Assembly (NCBI RefSeq): GCF_014192515.1
Contig: NZ_JACHYB010000001.1
Location: forward strand, 558,001 to 622,000
Length of the DNA stretch: 64,000 nucleotides
Reading direction: 5' to 3'
Source of the DNA: Microbacter margulisiae
GTDB lineage: Bacteria > Bacteroidota > Bacteroidia > Bacteroidales > Paludibacteraceae
Shown here one piece after another: positions 9,111-17,220 of this stretch. Made by a program: the position numbers and the translations under genes. Within the stretch, counting starts at the first letter, position 1; every line of letters starts with the position of its first letter. The notes beneath the pieces were generated by a model that had not been told where the DNA came from, searched no databases, and was given only the letters and a program-made list of their open reading frames with translations.

Positions 9111-9184
9111 AAAGGTCGTATGGAACTCGCACATCAATCATTCTCATGTGTTTGGATATAAATAATGTACATGCTCGTTTCATG
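9111..9184 (-). repeat. Duplicated intergenic leader, copy B
   Basis: The minus strand again shows CATGAAACGAGCATG, then about 35 bp, then TGCGAGTTCCA and GACCTTT, ending 16 bp before the tatC ATG. It matches copy A at 6813-6887 in both end blocks. Confidence 0.7.
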
Positions 9185-9215
9185 CTTACTATATTCTTTT
9201 AATCTACTGATAATT

Positions 9216-10472
9216 TTAATTCGTTGATGCAATGGTTTTAAATCCGATTAGCTGATCATACCGGCTTCCCATCGGACGATAATAAACGTAAATGGCATAT
9301 TGATTGTCCGTTTGCCAGTAGCTTCCTTCGATTGGCAAAGTCGACCCAACCGAATCTCCTTTGGGAACATACAAATAGAGATAGTTGTATCCGCCTTGTT
9401 TGAGTAACAGTGTCTTGTCATAAGCTTGTTGCTGGCCGTTGTAATCGAGTCGATCACTGTCGTTGAACTGGTTATAGACGAAGTTTCCACTTAAGTACAA
9501 CGACCCTTCAAAAAGCGGATGATCGTCGGGCAAGGTAAAGTGAACATACATGTAATCGGCTTCTATATCACTATCGGAATGATTCTGGATGTTGATCAGG
9601 TAATTGCCATGCACGTCCGGTTCTTTTTCAAACGAGCGTCCGGCACGGATGGGATCATCGTTTAATGTAGCATGATAGGCAGGAGCAATGTATTGGATGC
9701 CTTTCACTCCTATAGCAGCCAGATAAACGGACGAAATGTCAAACTGGCGGTATGAGTTTCCTCCTTCAAAGATCAGCGCCTTGTTGTTGGAGAAAGTTTG
9801 TAGCGTCTGGGTAGAGTAGGTAGGTTGTGGGTTGTACACCTCATTGTCGCGACGATCGTTTTGCCGCACCAACACATGCATCTCTGAAAATACATCCCGG
9901 ATGGGAAAGTTGCTGTTGTCAACCGTAAAATCAAGTTGCTGGTACCTCCCGTTCATTTCTGTGTCGGTATTGCCTCGAACCGAACCATTGATTGCCACAT
10001 GTGGATCGACTACGGAGAAACAGGCGTAAGCTACTACTTTGTCGGGATCATTATCTTCATAAATGGTCACGACATAATTACCCGAAAGTTTCATGCTGGT
10101 ATTGTCGTTTGGGAAACGCAGCCAGTAATGTGTGTACAGAAAAGTGGTATTCACCGATAATGCCGACTCGGTGATGGTTCCGGTCTGGAAGCCGTTGATA
10201 GCTTCCATATCTGATACATCCGATAATTGCCAGTTGGCATCGCAATGCCTGATCGAATAGTAATAGTTTTTGCTGTCGTGCGACATTTCATCAAATTGGA
10301 TCAGAATATCTTTCTGACTGTTCAATACAATGACGGGAAGAGACATTGGGGCTCCTTCCACACTTACCTGCAATGTTTTAATCTGACCGGAGACAGGATG
10401 GGTGTAAAACGGAGCTTGCGCCATGACATACCATGACAATAAAGCAGAAAGCGAAAACAGGAATCGTTTCAT
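9216..10472 (-). CDS. Type IX secretion system plug protein (DUF5103)
   Basis: A 418-residue exported protein. Residues 1-20 form a signal peptide ending in AQA. The rest matches the DUF5103 family: a YYYSIRHCDANWQLSD block (about 70-85), WLRFPNDN (about 125), LYLSGNFVYNQFNDSDRLDYN late in the protein and a YYRPMGSRYD C terminus. In Flavobacterium a member of this family plugs the SprA channel of the type IX system when no substrate is present. A longer reading from an ATG 60 bp upstream is possible but would spoil the signal peptide. Confidence 0.8.
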   Translation of the reverse strand: MKRFLFSLSALLSWYVMAQAPFYTHPVSGQIKTLQVSVEGAPMSLPVIVLNSQKDILIQFDEMSHDSKNYYYSIRHCDANWQLSDVSDMEAINGFQTGTITESALSVNTTFLYTHYWLRFPNDNTSMKLSGNYVVTIYEDNDPDKVVAYACFSVVDPHVAINGSVRGNTDTEMNGRYQQLDFTVDNSNFPIRDVFSEMHVLVRQNDRRDNEVYNPQPTYSTQTLQTFSNNKALIFEGGNSYRQFDISSVYLAAIGVKGIQYIAPAYHATLNDDPIRAGRSFEKEPDVHGNYLINIQNHSDSDIEADYMYVHFTLPDDHPLFEGSLYLSGNFVYNQFNDSDRLDYNGQQQAYDKTLLLKQGGYNYLYLYVPKGDSVGSTLPIEGSYWQTDNQYAIYVYYRPMGSRYDQLIGFKTIASTN

Positions 10473-10577
10473 GGATTGCAGCATTAAGTGGCTATGCGAT
10501 GCAAATGTAACAAAAAGAACATTTGCAGGCAATAGAATGACATTGCTAAGAATAACGTTTCAAAGCATCACTGGCTA

Positions 10578-11306
10578 TTATTTCTTTACAGGTTGGCTGC
10601 GTTTGAATCGTGCTTTTGCTTCCGGCTGCATTTTTTCGCAGGCATACTGGAAGATCAGCCGGGGCGAGGTTTCCTTCCATTGGAGTAAAAAGGCTTCCGT
10701 CGCTTCGGGGTTCAGCTTCCATGCTTCGCGCAAATACCATCCGATGCCCTGATGCACCTCTCTTACAGGATCCTGCATCAGGATGTCCAGAAACGGGAAC
10801 AGGGAAGTGATTTCGCCGGGATTCTTCTTAATCCATTTGATGAGAGTAACCGGCACCGACCGTCGCTGGAAAGGATTCTTCGCTTGCAACCATGGACGAA
10901 ACTCTTCCACAGTGACGATGTGTTGCAGAAGGAATTTCGGAAGGATAATCATTCCGAGCGTATCGGCATGCGCCCAGTTTGTGATGCCAATGGCATACCA
11001 CGAAGCAATGGTGTCGAAGGTCTTCCGACTGAATTGTTTTCCGAATGCATCCGTCAGCAGCAGTGCAAATGAGGCTTCTTCATACTTTTCTGCTGCAATT
11101 AATGCCGGCGCTGCTGCCAGCACTGTTTCCAACGTGATTCCATCCGTTTGCCGCAATGTTTTTACTTCAGCCTGCATCTCAGGCTGGGATAGTCCGTATG
11201 CATTGTATTCGCCTTTAAAAAAACGGCTGTACTTCTTTACGTTTGCTTCGTTGGCATGTTGCATGCAGAACGTCCGTATTGCCACGGCCAGATTGTCGGG
11301 AGTCAT
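10578..11306 (-). CDS. DNA alkylation repair protein (AlkD-like)
   Basis: A 242-residue, probably all-helical HEAT-repeat protein of the AlkD family, which removes N3- or N7-alkylated purines. Visible family blocks are KKYSRFFKGEYNAYG near the N terminus, ITNWAHADTLGM (about 130) and a late REVHQGIGWYLREAWK block. The Asp in the HADTLG segment lies where AlkD enzymes carry an active-site Asp. It starts 8 bp after the CBM48-like gene and is likely in the same operon. Confidence 0.82.
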   Translation of the reverse strand: MTPDNLAVAIRTFCMQHANEANVKKYSRFFKGEYNAYGLSQPEMQAEVKTLRQTDGITLETVLAAAPALIAAEKYEEASFALLLTDAFGKQFSRKTFDTIASWYAIGITNWAHADTLGMIILPKFLLQHIVTVEEFRPWLQAKNPFQRRSVPVTLIKWIKKNPGEITSLFPFLDILMQDPVREVHQGIGWYLREAWKLNPEATEAFLLQWKETSPRLIFQYACEKMQPEAKARFKRSQPVKK

Positions 11307-11314
11307 GTGATAAT

Positions 11315-12058
11315 TTATTTTTGATTCAGTGATTGCATAATAAGATTCACGAGATCTTTCGGAGCGTTCGGATCTTGCATGGTTTCTTTAATTTTTTGTT
11401 TCTGTTCCGGAGTCAGCAGGTCGGTCATTTGCCGGATGCCGTCTGTTAATGTATCAAGCGCATGCGAAACGATGACCGTCACCTTCTGGTTGTATTGCCG
11501 TTCCAGGGTAGTGTCAGGCTGATTGGCAAGCAGGTTGGTGTTGATTTGTTTCAGGAGCGAAAGTAATTGGGGAATAGCCGGAGCGAGGCTTTTCATTACG
11601 GAGTCTTTCAAAGCCGACATCTTTGCCAGTTGTGCTTTGGTGAGCATGTTGCTGGTATCTTTCGGTGCAACCGGCTCCGGATGATTCCATTGCAAGATCA
11701 CATCTTTAATTTTCATCCGGTTGCGGGCTATAAAAGTACGGTTGGAAATATTTTTGCCATCATTGCCTTTTTCTACTTTACTCCAACTCCCCAACGTATA
11801 TTTATAGGCATATTTTTTCCCTTTAAAACAAGGAATGACCAGCCGGTAGTGTGTCTTGTCGATGCGGTGCATCATGTAGCTGCTGTCGCCGGGATTCCAG
11901 TTGTTAAATGATCCGGCGAGGAAAACGGAAGAATCTTTTTGAATGCCGGTGCCCGGAAGTTTCACCATCAATTCAACGGCGGCAACCTGTGCTGTGGCGG
12001 GAACGTACGAAAACAAACATCCTGAAAGGATGAATAAAAGAGATGACAGACGTTTCAT
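11315..12058 (-). CDS. Exported protein with a glycogen-binding (CBM48/AMPK1-type) domain
   Basis: A 247-residue protein. Residues 1-23 look like a signal peptide ending ATA-Q. Residues 25-125 form an early-set beta domain with VFLAGSFNNWNPGD (about 45-58) and KKYAYKYTLG, the pattern of AMPK/CBM48 glycogen-binding domains. The C-terminal half is helical and Lys/Gln-rich, with a TDLLTPEQKQKIKE segment like those of small periplasmic proteins. It probably acts in the periplasm; no catalytic motif is seen. Confidence 0.72.
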   Translation of the reverse strand: MKRLSSLLFILSGCLFSYVPATAQVAAVELMVKLPGTGIQKDSSVFLAGSFNNWNPGDSSYMMHRIDKTHYRLVIPCFKGKKYAYKYTLGSWSKVEKGNDGKNISNRTFIARNRMKIKDVILQWNHPEPVAPKDTSNMLTKAQLAKMSALKDSVMKSLAPAIPQLLSLLKQINTNLLANQPDTTLERQYNQKVTVIVSHALDTLTDGIRQMTDLLTPEQKQKIKETMQDPNAPKDLVNLIMQSLNQK

Positions 12059-12136
12059 GGCAAATGTGTTTTGAGTTAAACAAATCGGGACTGCAATGGC
12101 TGTTTTATGGCAGATGCATCTTTGTAAGCAACAAAG

Positions 12137-12796
12137 TTACAACAGCTTTTCCTCGATTTGTACTGCATGACTGTATTTCTCGAGCAGCGTAACAGACATC
12201 TTTACCGCTTCTTCCACTCCTTCCTTGCCGGAGTATCCGTTGAGGATCAAGAAGAGGTGTGTCGTCCCGGTGGAAATCTTGGTGCGTTCGTTATCGCTGG
12301 TAGGTGTGCCGATACCGCCTTTGCTGTCTTTATATACTGGTAATCCGTCGATGTTCAGCACGCCACGCCCGATACCTTCGAAATGGTCATCGGCTGTTCC
12401 AACGGTCAGGGTCAAGGTGCCTTCTATCTTATCGGCATCAAAACCTCCGATGGAGTAGCCGGTACGGATGGAAATCAGGTTGATGATATCCACCAGCGTG
12501 TTGATTTGATAAAGCGGAATGCCACGTACAATACGGCGGCAAAGGGCTTCGGCAGAGGGACGGTAACGATTCGGGTCTTTCCCGAATGCTTTATAGGCTG
12601 TTCGTGTGGCCTGGATAGCAGGGATTTTGTTGATTTGTTCCAGCGTGTAACGAGCTTTTACATATTCCTCGGCGGCATGGATTTCTTCCCATAATCCGGG
12701 TTCAAATGTGCTGTTGGTTACACTGCACGAAATCAGCCCCAGCACAAGTTGCGGACAGGCGGTTCTAACATGGTCGGAAATGGAAACGGGAATCAT
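12137..12796 (-). CDS. B3/B4 tRNA-binding domain protein
   Basis: A 219-residue cytosolic protein made up of one B3/4 domain, the editing domain of phenylalanyl-tRNA synthetase beta. Diagnostic blocks are QATRTAYKAFGKDPNRYRPS (about 62-81), ALCRRIVRG, the GGFDADKIEG segment and a late TTHLFLILNG strand. Free-standing copies are thought to clear mischarged tRNA or bind amino acids, but this has not been shown for this group. It follows pgeF by 18 bp. Confidence 0.78.
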   Translation of the reverse strand: MIPVSISDHVRTACPQLVLGLISCSVTNSTFEPGLWEEIHAAEEYVKARYTLEQINKIPAIQATRTAYKAFGKDPNRYRPSAEALCRRIVRGIPLYQINTLVDIINLISIRTGYSIGGFDADKIEGTLTLTVGTADDHFEGIGRGVLNIDGLPVYKDSKGGIGTPTSDNERTKISTGTTHLFLILNGYSGKEGVEEAVKMSVTLLEKYSHAVQIEEKLL

Positions 12797-12814
12797 TGTA
12801 ATGGTATTGATTAT

Positions 12815-13606
12815 TTATTTTCTTAATCCGATGCCGCTCAGCAGACGGCCTGAACGAATCCCCTGGCGTCGTGCCGAGAAAAACAGTTCCGGTTCGGAAT
12901 AGGTGCAATGTGTGGATACTTCAATATCTTTCACTCCCTTTGCCCTGAGCTCGTCGAAGACCACCGCCCGGACATCGAAAAGATATTTTCCCCCTGATTT
13001 GGGACGAAAATAACGGGAAACATCGAAACCTTTCTCCTGAAACTGCTGATAGAGATCTTCCCCGACTTCGTACACCTCTCCGCTGATGCAGGGGCCGATG
13101 GCGGCAATGAGGGTATGTGGATCGGTGCCGAACCGTTCCTGCATTTTGTCGATGGTGGCAGCGGTAATGTTGTTCAATGTTCCTTTCCAACCGGAGTGAA
13201 TGGCAGCGACAGCTTTTTGCAGCGGGTCGAAGAGCAGGATAGGGACACAATCCGCTGTAGTGGTTGTGATGCAGATTCCCCTGACGCGCGTTATCACTGC
13301 ATCGAAACCTTCCACAGCGGCTTTTCGTTCGGGTTCGGGCATAGCCAGTAGCGCTTCGTCAATTTCTTTTACATTGGTGGTGTGCATCTGGTGAGTGCCT
13401 ATCAGGGTTGAAAACGCAATGCCCAGTTCGTTGCAAAGCAATTGCCGGTTGTGGTCGATGTTTTCGCGCAGATCGGAAGAGTAGTTTCCAAGATTGAGCG
13501 AAGCAAACTCACCTGAACTGATTCCTCCGACGCGGGTGGAACTGAAATGTATGATTTCATCGGCATGGCGATGAAGATTGGTGTAGGAAAGGATTTGTAT
13601 TGGCAT
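12815..13606 (-). CDS. pgeF: Peptidoglycan editing factor PgeF (YfiH/laccase-domain)
   Basis: A 263-residue cytosolic protein. The zinc-site residues are seen in TADCVP (about 116), HSGWKGT (about 138) and GPCISGEVYEVG (about 169), the set that defines YfiH/PgeF. In E. coli the enzyme hydrolyses UDP-MurNAc carrying a wrong first residue such as L-Ser, keeping the cell-wall precursor correct; older annotations call it polyphenol oxidase. The gene lies 6 bp after a thioesterase and 18 bp before the B3/4 gene, which suggests one transcript. Confidence 0.88.
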   Translation of the reverse strand: MPIQILSYTNLHRHADEIIHFSSTRVGGISSGEFASLNLGNYSSDLRENIDHNRQLLCNELGIAFSTLIGTHQMHTTNVKEIDEALLAMPEPERKAAVEGFDAVITRVRGICITTTTADCVPILLFDPLQKAVAAIHSGWKGTLNNITAATIDKMQERFGTDPHTLIAAIGPCISGEVYEVGEDLYQQFQEKGFDVSRYFRPKSGGKYLFDVRAVVFDELRAKGVKDIEVSTHCTYSEPELFFSARRQGIRSGRLLSGIGLRK

Positions 13607-13612
13607 GATGGG

Positions 13613-14011
13613 TTAGAATTCTATTTCTTTGTGCGTAATGTAGGCAGTCCCTTTGAAATTGGCCAGCAATTGCTCCTCCTGGTCGGTCACGTTGATATCG
13701 CAGGTGCATAACTTGTTGCTGCGGAAAATTTCCCTGGCTTCGGCAGTAAGGATGCCTGCCGTACTTTTGGCGAAAAATGACATGTTGGCGTTGATGGAAA
13801 GGGTGATGAGGGCGTATGAATTGACTGCTGCGGCAAAGCTGAAGTCAGCCAGCGTGAAAAGTAGTCCGCCATGCACCACTCCGGCTCCATTTAAATGACG
13901 TTCTTCAATGGTTACCTGTGCTTTGGCATATCCCGGATGGCATGCGATCAATTCGATGCCGTTGCTCATGGCAAATTTATCTCCGGTGAAGTATTGTTTG
14001 TATTTATCCAT
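13613..14011 (-). CDS. PaaI-family hotdog thioesterase
   Basis: A 132-residue hotdog-fold protein. HLNGAGVVHGGLLFTLADFSF (about 39-59) is the signature of PaaI/YbgC-like acyl-CoA thioesterases, with the Asp of TLADF as likely catalytic acid. It probably hydrolyses an aryl- or acyl-CoA in the cytoplasm; the substrate is not readable. It appears to be the first gene of the minus-strand run thioesterase-pgeF-B3/4. Confidence 0.82.
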   Translation of the reverse strand: MDKYKQYFTGDKFAMSNGIELIACHPGYAKAQVTIEERHLNGAGVVHGGLLFTLADFSFAAAVNSYALITLSINANMSFFAKSTAGILTAEAREIFRSNKLCTCDINVTDQEEQLLANFKGTAYITHKEIEF

Positions 14012-14083
14012 TTTGAATTTTTATAATGCAGTAGTGATAATGCATATTGCTCGTTTCGTTATTTATTTCCCTGTTTCATGGTT

Positions 14084-14345
14084 GCGGCAAGGTATCTCAC
14101 GATCGAAAAAAGTTGTCGCATCGTTGCGGCAAGCCGGAATGTTAACGGAATTGCTCTTATATTGCTGTGGCAAGCAATATTGTTAATGTTCTTTTGCCAA
14201 TCATTACTGCGGGAAACAATATTATTAACGTTCTTTTGCCAATCGCTGGTGAGGCAAGGAATACTGTTATTGTTCTTTAACCACCCATTGGTGCGGCAAG
14301 TAAAACTGTTAACGTTCTTTCACCGCGCATCTTTGTGGCAGATAA
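14084..14345. repeat. Degenerate 42-bp tandem repeat
   Basis: Seven starts of a GCGGCAAG-like word fall at 14084, 14126, 14167, 14209, 14251, 14293 and 14335, a period of 42 bp with one 41-bp step. The middle of each unit has a TGTTAACGTTCTTT-like core. Units have diverged by roughly a quarter. The array fills most of the 464-bp gap between iorB and the thioesterase. It happens to be open in one plus frame as 14-residue hydrophobic repeats, which I read as a by-product of the period. Confidence 0.85.
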
Positions 14346-14475
14346 TAAATGTAAATAAAATCCCTCCTTACATATTGTAACAGGGTCAAGAGGGTGTTAT
14401 TTTGTCATTAATGTTGTTGTGGCATATAATAACGGCAGTGCACAGGTGCTATACCCCCTGGCAAGCGGTCAATGC

Positions 14476-15048
14476 TCATCTTTTAGCATGTGTCGCTCCC
14501 AGCCGGAATGCTTCCAGGTTCATTTGCACGGTGTCTGTTCCTTTCGAAATGAAACGTTCTGTAATAGCATCTTCCAAAACAGAGGATGCAATGCCCAGAT
14601 AGGGTGAAGCCGCTCCGAGCATCACAAGGTTAAAGGCTTTTGCATTGCCTGCCTGACGCGCCAATGCTTCGGCATCAACCAGCAGATGACGATGTTTCCG
14701 AATCTCGTTCAGAATGATTTCCGGCTCGGGATAGTTCGGAATATTGATATAAGGCTCGGTAGCCGTAACGATAATGCCGTTGGGTGCCAGGAAGGGCAGG
14801 TAGCGCAACGACTCCATGGGCTCGATAGATAAAATCAGGTCGGCTTTGCCTGTCGGGATCAAAGCGGAATAGATCTCTTTGTCGGAGATGCGCAAATGCG
14901 ATTCAACGGCTCCTCCCCGCTGGCTCATGCCATGCACTTCGGATTGTTTCAAGAATAGGCCCTGTTGCATGGCGGCCATGTCAATGATGCCGGCAATGGT
15001 AAGGATACCTTGTCCGCCGACGCCTCCAATAATGATATTTGTTGTCAT
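14476..15048 (-). CDS. iorB: Indolepyruvate oxidoreductase subunit beta
   Basis: A 190-residue gamma-type subunit of the 2-oxoacid:ferredoxin oxidoreductase family. The GGVGGQGILTIAGII motif at residues 8-22 and QSEVHGMSQRGGAVESH (about 35-51) are diagnostic. With IorA it oxidatively decarboxylates indolepyruvate and other arylpyruvates to acyl-CoA, passing electrons to ferredoxin, or runs in reverse to make aromatic amino acids. It follows iorA by 44 bp on the same strand. Confidence 0.92.
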   Translation of the reverse strand: MTTNIIIGGVGGQGILTIAGIIDMAAMQQGLFLKQSEVHGMSQRGGAVESHLRISDKEIYSALIPTGKADLILSIEPMESLRYLPFLAPNGIIVTATEPYINIPNYPEPEIILNEIRKHRHLLVDAEALARQAGNAKAFNLVMLGAASPYLGIASSVLEDAITERFISKGTDTVQMNLEAFRLGATHAKR

Positions 15049-15092
15049 ACGATAGTCGATTTGTCAAAATAAAAGGTTTGACACCTTGTGGC

Positions 15093-16712
15093 TTATGCTG
15101 GTGTTTCTTTTGCTTTCTCTCTTCGTTTCCGACTGGCAGTCTGCACACATTCCCGTTGGGCAATGATCACCGAAACACCTTTGTACTCCATCTCCTCTTT
15201 AAGGATGGCCTTATTCTCTTCACTGTTTTTCTTTAGCGGAATAATGGTGCGGATATGTGCTTCTTCAACGCCAATCCCCTTGCAGATGTCGAACAACCGG
15301 CCTGTTCCGGCTGAGTTTTGTCCTCCGGTCATGGCAGTGGTGGAGTTGTCGGAAATAATGATCGTGACAGGGGAGCGGTCATTCACGGCATCGAGCAATC
15401 CGGTCATACCCGAGTGGGTAAAGGTCGAATCGCCGATCACGGCAACAGCAGGATGCAAACCGGCGTCGGCTGCTCCTTTGGCCATGGTGACGGAAGCTCC
15501 CATATCGACGCATGTGTTGATGGCGCTGAAAGGAGGCAGGGCGCCAAGCGTGTAACATCCGATATCGGAAAAGAGATGCTTCTCGGGATAAGCTTCGAAA
15601 ACCGTATTCAGTTCTTCAAACACATCTCTGTGGCTGCATCCCTGGCATAACATCGGAGGACGGCCTGCCACAACGGAAGGTATGGCTTGTCTTGCCTCCC
15701 CATCTTCCACGCCTAATGCTTTTGCCAGTATATCCGGAGACAGCTCTCCGGTACGGGGTAATGTGCCGTCCAATCGTCCGTGGAATTTGCTGTTTCCGAA
15801 ATATCCTTTCAAAAGCTCTTCATAAACAGGATATCCTTCTTCGACGATCAGGATATCATCATAGTGTTCCGTGAAAGCCCTGATGGTTTTGTCGGGTAGG
15901 GGGTAGTGTGATATTTTCAAAACAGGGAAATCAAGCTGAGCCGATTCACGCACCTCCATCACGTAGCTGAACGCAATACCAAATGCGATAACCGCTTTTT
16001 TACCAGTACCGGCAATCTCTTTGTTCAGGAACGATGATTCGGAGACGGCAGTCAGTTGCTTTTGTTTGTCCAGCAGTTTGGCGTAATTCACCCGCGCATT
16101 GACCGGCAACAGAATCCATTTCCGTTTATCGGTTGACGGGTTGAACGGATTTTCATCGCGGGGGGCTTTTGGCAAGACGATGGAACGTGCATGCGAAAGG
16201 CGTGTGGTGATACGCAGCAAAACGGGAAGTTGCATCTCTTCCGAAAAGTCGAATGCATAACGGACGGCATCGTATGTCTCTTGTTGTTCCGAAGGCTCGA
16301 TGACCGGCAGGAAGGCAAACTTGCCATATACACGCGTATCCTGTTCGTTTTGCGAAGAGTGCATGGAAGGATCGTCCGCCACTACCACCACCATACCACC
16401 ATGCACACCGGTGATGGCGGAATTGATAAAAGCATCGGCTGCAACATTGAGGCCTACATGTTTCATGCAGATCAGTGTGCGTTTACCGGCATACGACATG
16501 CCTAAAGCCGCTTCGTAAGCGGTCTTTTCGTTAGTAGCCCATGCAGAATGGATGCCTTTTTGCCTGGCAACATCCGATTGTTGGATAAATTCGGTGATTT
16601 CTGTTGAGGGAGTGCCCGGATAGGCATATACGCCGGAGATGCCTGCGTCAATAGCGGCAAGGGCAATCGCCTCGGCTCCCAGTAGAAGTTGTGGATTCAT
16701 TTGGTTGATCAA
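15093..16712 (-). CDS. iorA: Indolepyruvate oxidoreductase subunit alpha, without the ferredoxin domain
   Basis: A 539-residue TPP enzyme. The N-terminal pyrimidine-binding domain has AYPGTPSTEI (about 30-39) and HVGLNVAADAF; the C-terminal PP domain has LCQGCSHRDVF (about 352) and GDSTFTHSGMTGLLDAV (about 424), with the TPP motif GD...N seen as GDS...DNS. Many archaeal and bacterial IorA proteins end in two 4Fe-4S clusters; here the chain stops after VIIAQRECV and a basic tail with no CxxCxxC motif. Partner ferredoxin is unknown. Confidence 0.92.
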   Translation of the reverse strand: MINQMNPQLLLGAEAIALAAIDAGISGVYAYPGTPSTEITEFIQQSDVARQKGIHSAWATNEKTAYEAALGMSYAGKRTLICMKHVGLNVAADAFINSAITGVHGGMVVVVADDPSMHSSQNEQDTRVYGKFAFLPVIEPSEQQETYDAVRYAFDFSEEMQLPVLLRITTRLSHARSIVLPKAPRDENPFNPSTDKRKWILLPVNARVNYAKLLDKQKQLTAVSESSFLNKEIAGTGKKAVIAFGIAFSYVMEVRESAQLDFPVLKISHYPLPDKTIRAFTEHYDDILIVEEGYPVYEELLKGYFGNSKFHGRLDGTLPRTGELSPDILAKALGVEDGEARQAIPSVVAGRPPMLCQGCSHRDVFEELNTVFEAYPEKHLFSDIGCYTLGALPPFSAINTCVDMGASVTMAKGAADAGLHPAVAVIGDSTFTHSGMTGLLDAVNDRSPVTIIISDNSTTAMTGGQNSAGTGRLFDICKGIGVEEAHIRTIIPLKKNSEENKAILKEEMEYKGVSVIIAQRECVQTASRKRREKAKETPA

Positions 16713-16878
16713 GAAATTATCCCCGAAGGGTATGAATTAAACACACTGAAAATGTGATAAATGGCAGATGATGAATCGTGCCGTTCCGCTTATTATTTTC
16801 AGTTGGCAAATTAGTTATTTTTGCTGATAACAGAAAGGGATTTTGGTATAACATCCCGCTAATTTACCATGTTTTCTC

Positions 16879-17214
16879 TCACACACTCAATATCTTTTCG
16901 TCAGCTTTCAGGTAGTCGGTGAGGGGTTGTCCCATATAACGGAGTTCAACGCCAAGTTTTCTCAGTTCTTCGGTTACGCCTGAGTTATCGGCACAGGCAA
17001 GGCATCCTTCAACGGTTACGCCTGCTGCAAGCATTTCTTTAATTTTTTCCTGTACTTCAGGGTCGCTACCTGCAAGCTTCGAAGAGGATCCCCAAATAAT
17101 TACATTGACATCCTGCCACCATCCACGTTTTTTTGCGTTAGTGGCATACATGGATACCATGTTGAAGAAAGTTTCTTTGTTGTTTGTTGTCCAAAGGATG
17201 TTTAGCTTTTCCAT
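16879..17214 (-). CDS. DsrE/DsrF-like small protein
   Basis: A 111-residue protein of the DsrE fold. It opens with a LNILWTTNN strand, has VIIWGSSSKL in the middle and a Cys pair in EGCLACADNSGV (about residues 73-84), where DsrE-type proteins carry the sulfur-relay cysteine. It may carry sulfur or a small ligand in the cytoplasm; the partner is unknown. It begins 6 bp after the DUF748 gene and is likely cotranscribed with it. Confidence 0.75.
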   Translation of the reverse strand: MEKLNILWTTNNKETFFNMVSMYATNAKKRGWWQDVNVIIWGSSSKLAGSDPEVQEKIKEMLAAGVTVEGCLACADNSGVTEELRKLGVELRYMGQPLTDYLKADEKILSV

Positions 17215-17220
17215 ATGATT

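Noticed and set aside
14078..14380. 100-codon plus frame with 14-residue hydrophobic repeats
   Set aside because: It mirrors the 42-bp DNA repeat; one 41-bp step breaks the register and there is no ribosome-binding site. It is read as non-coding.
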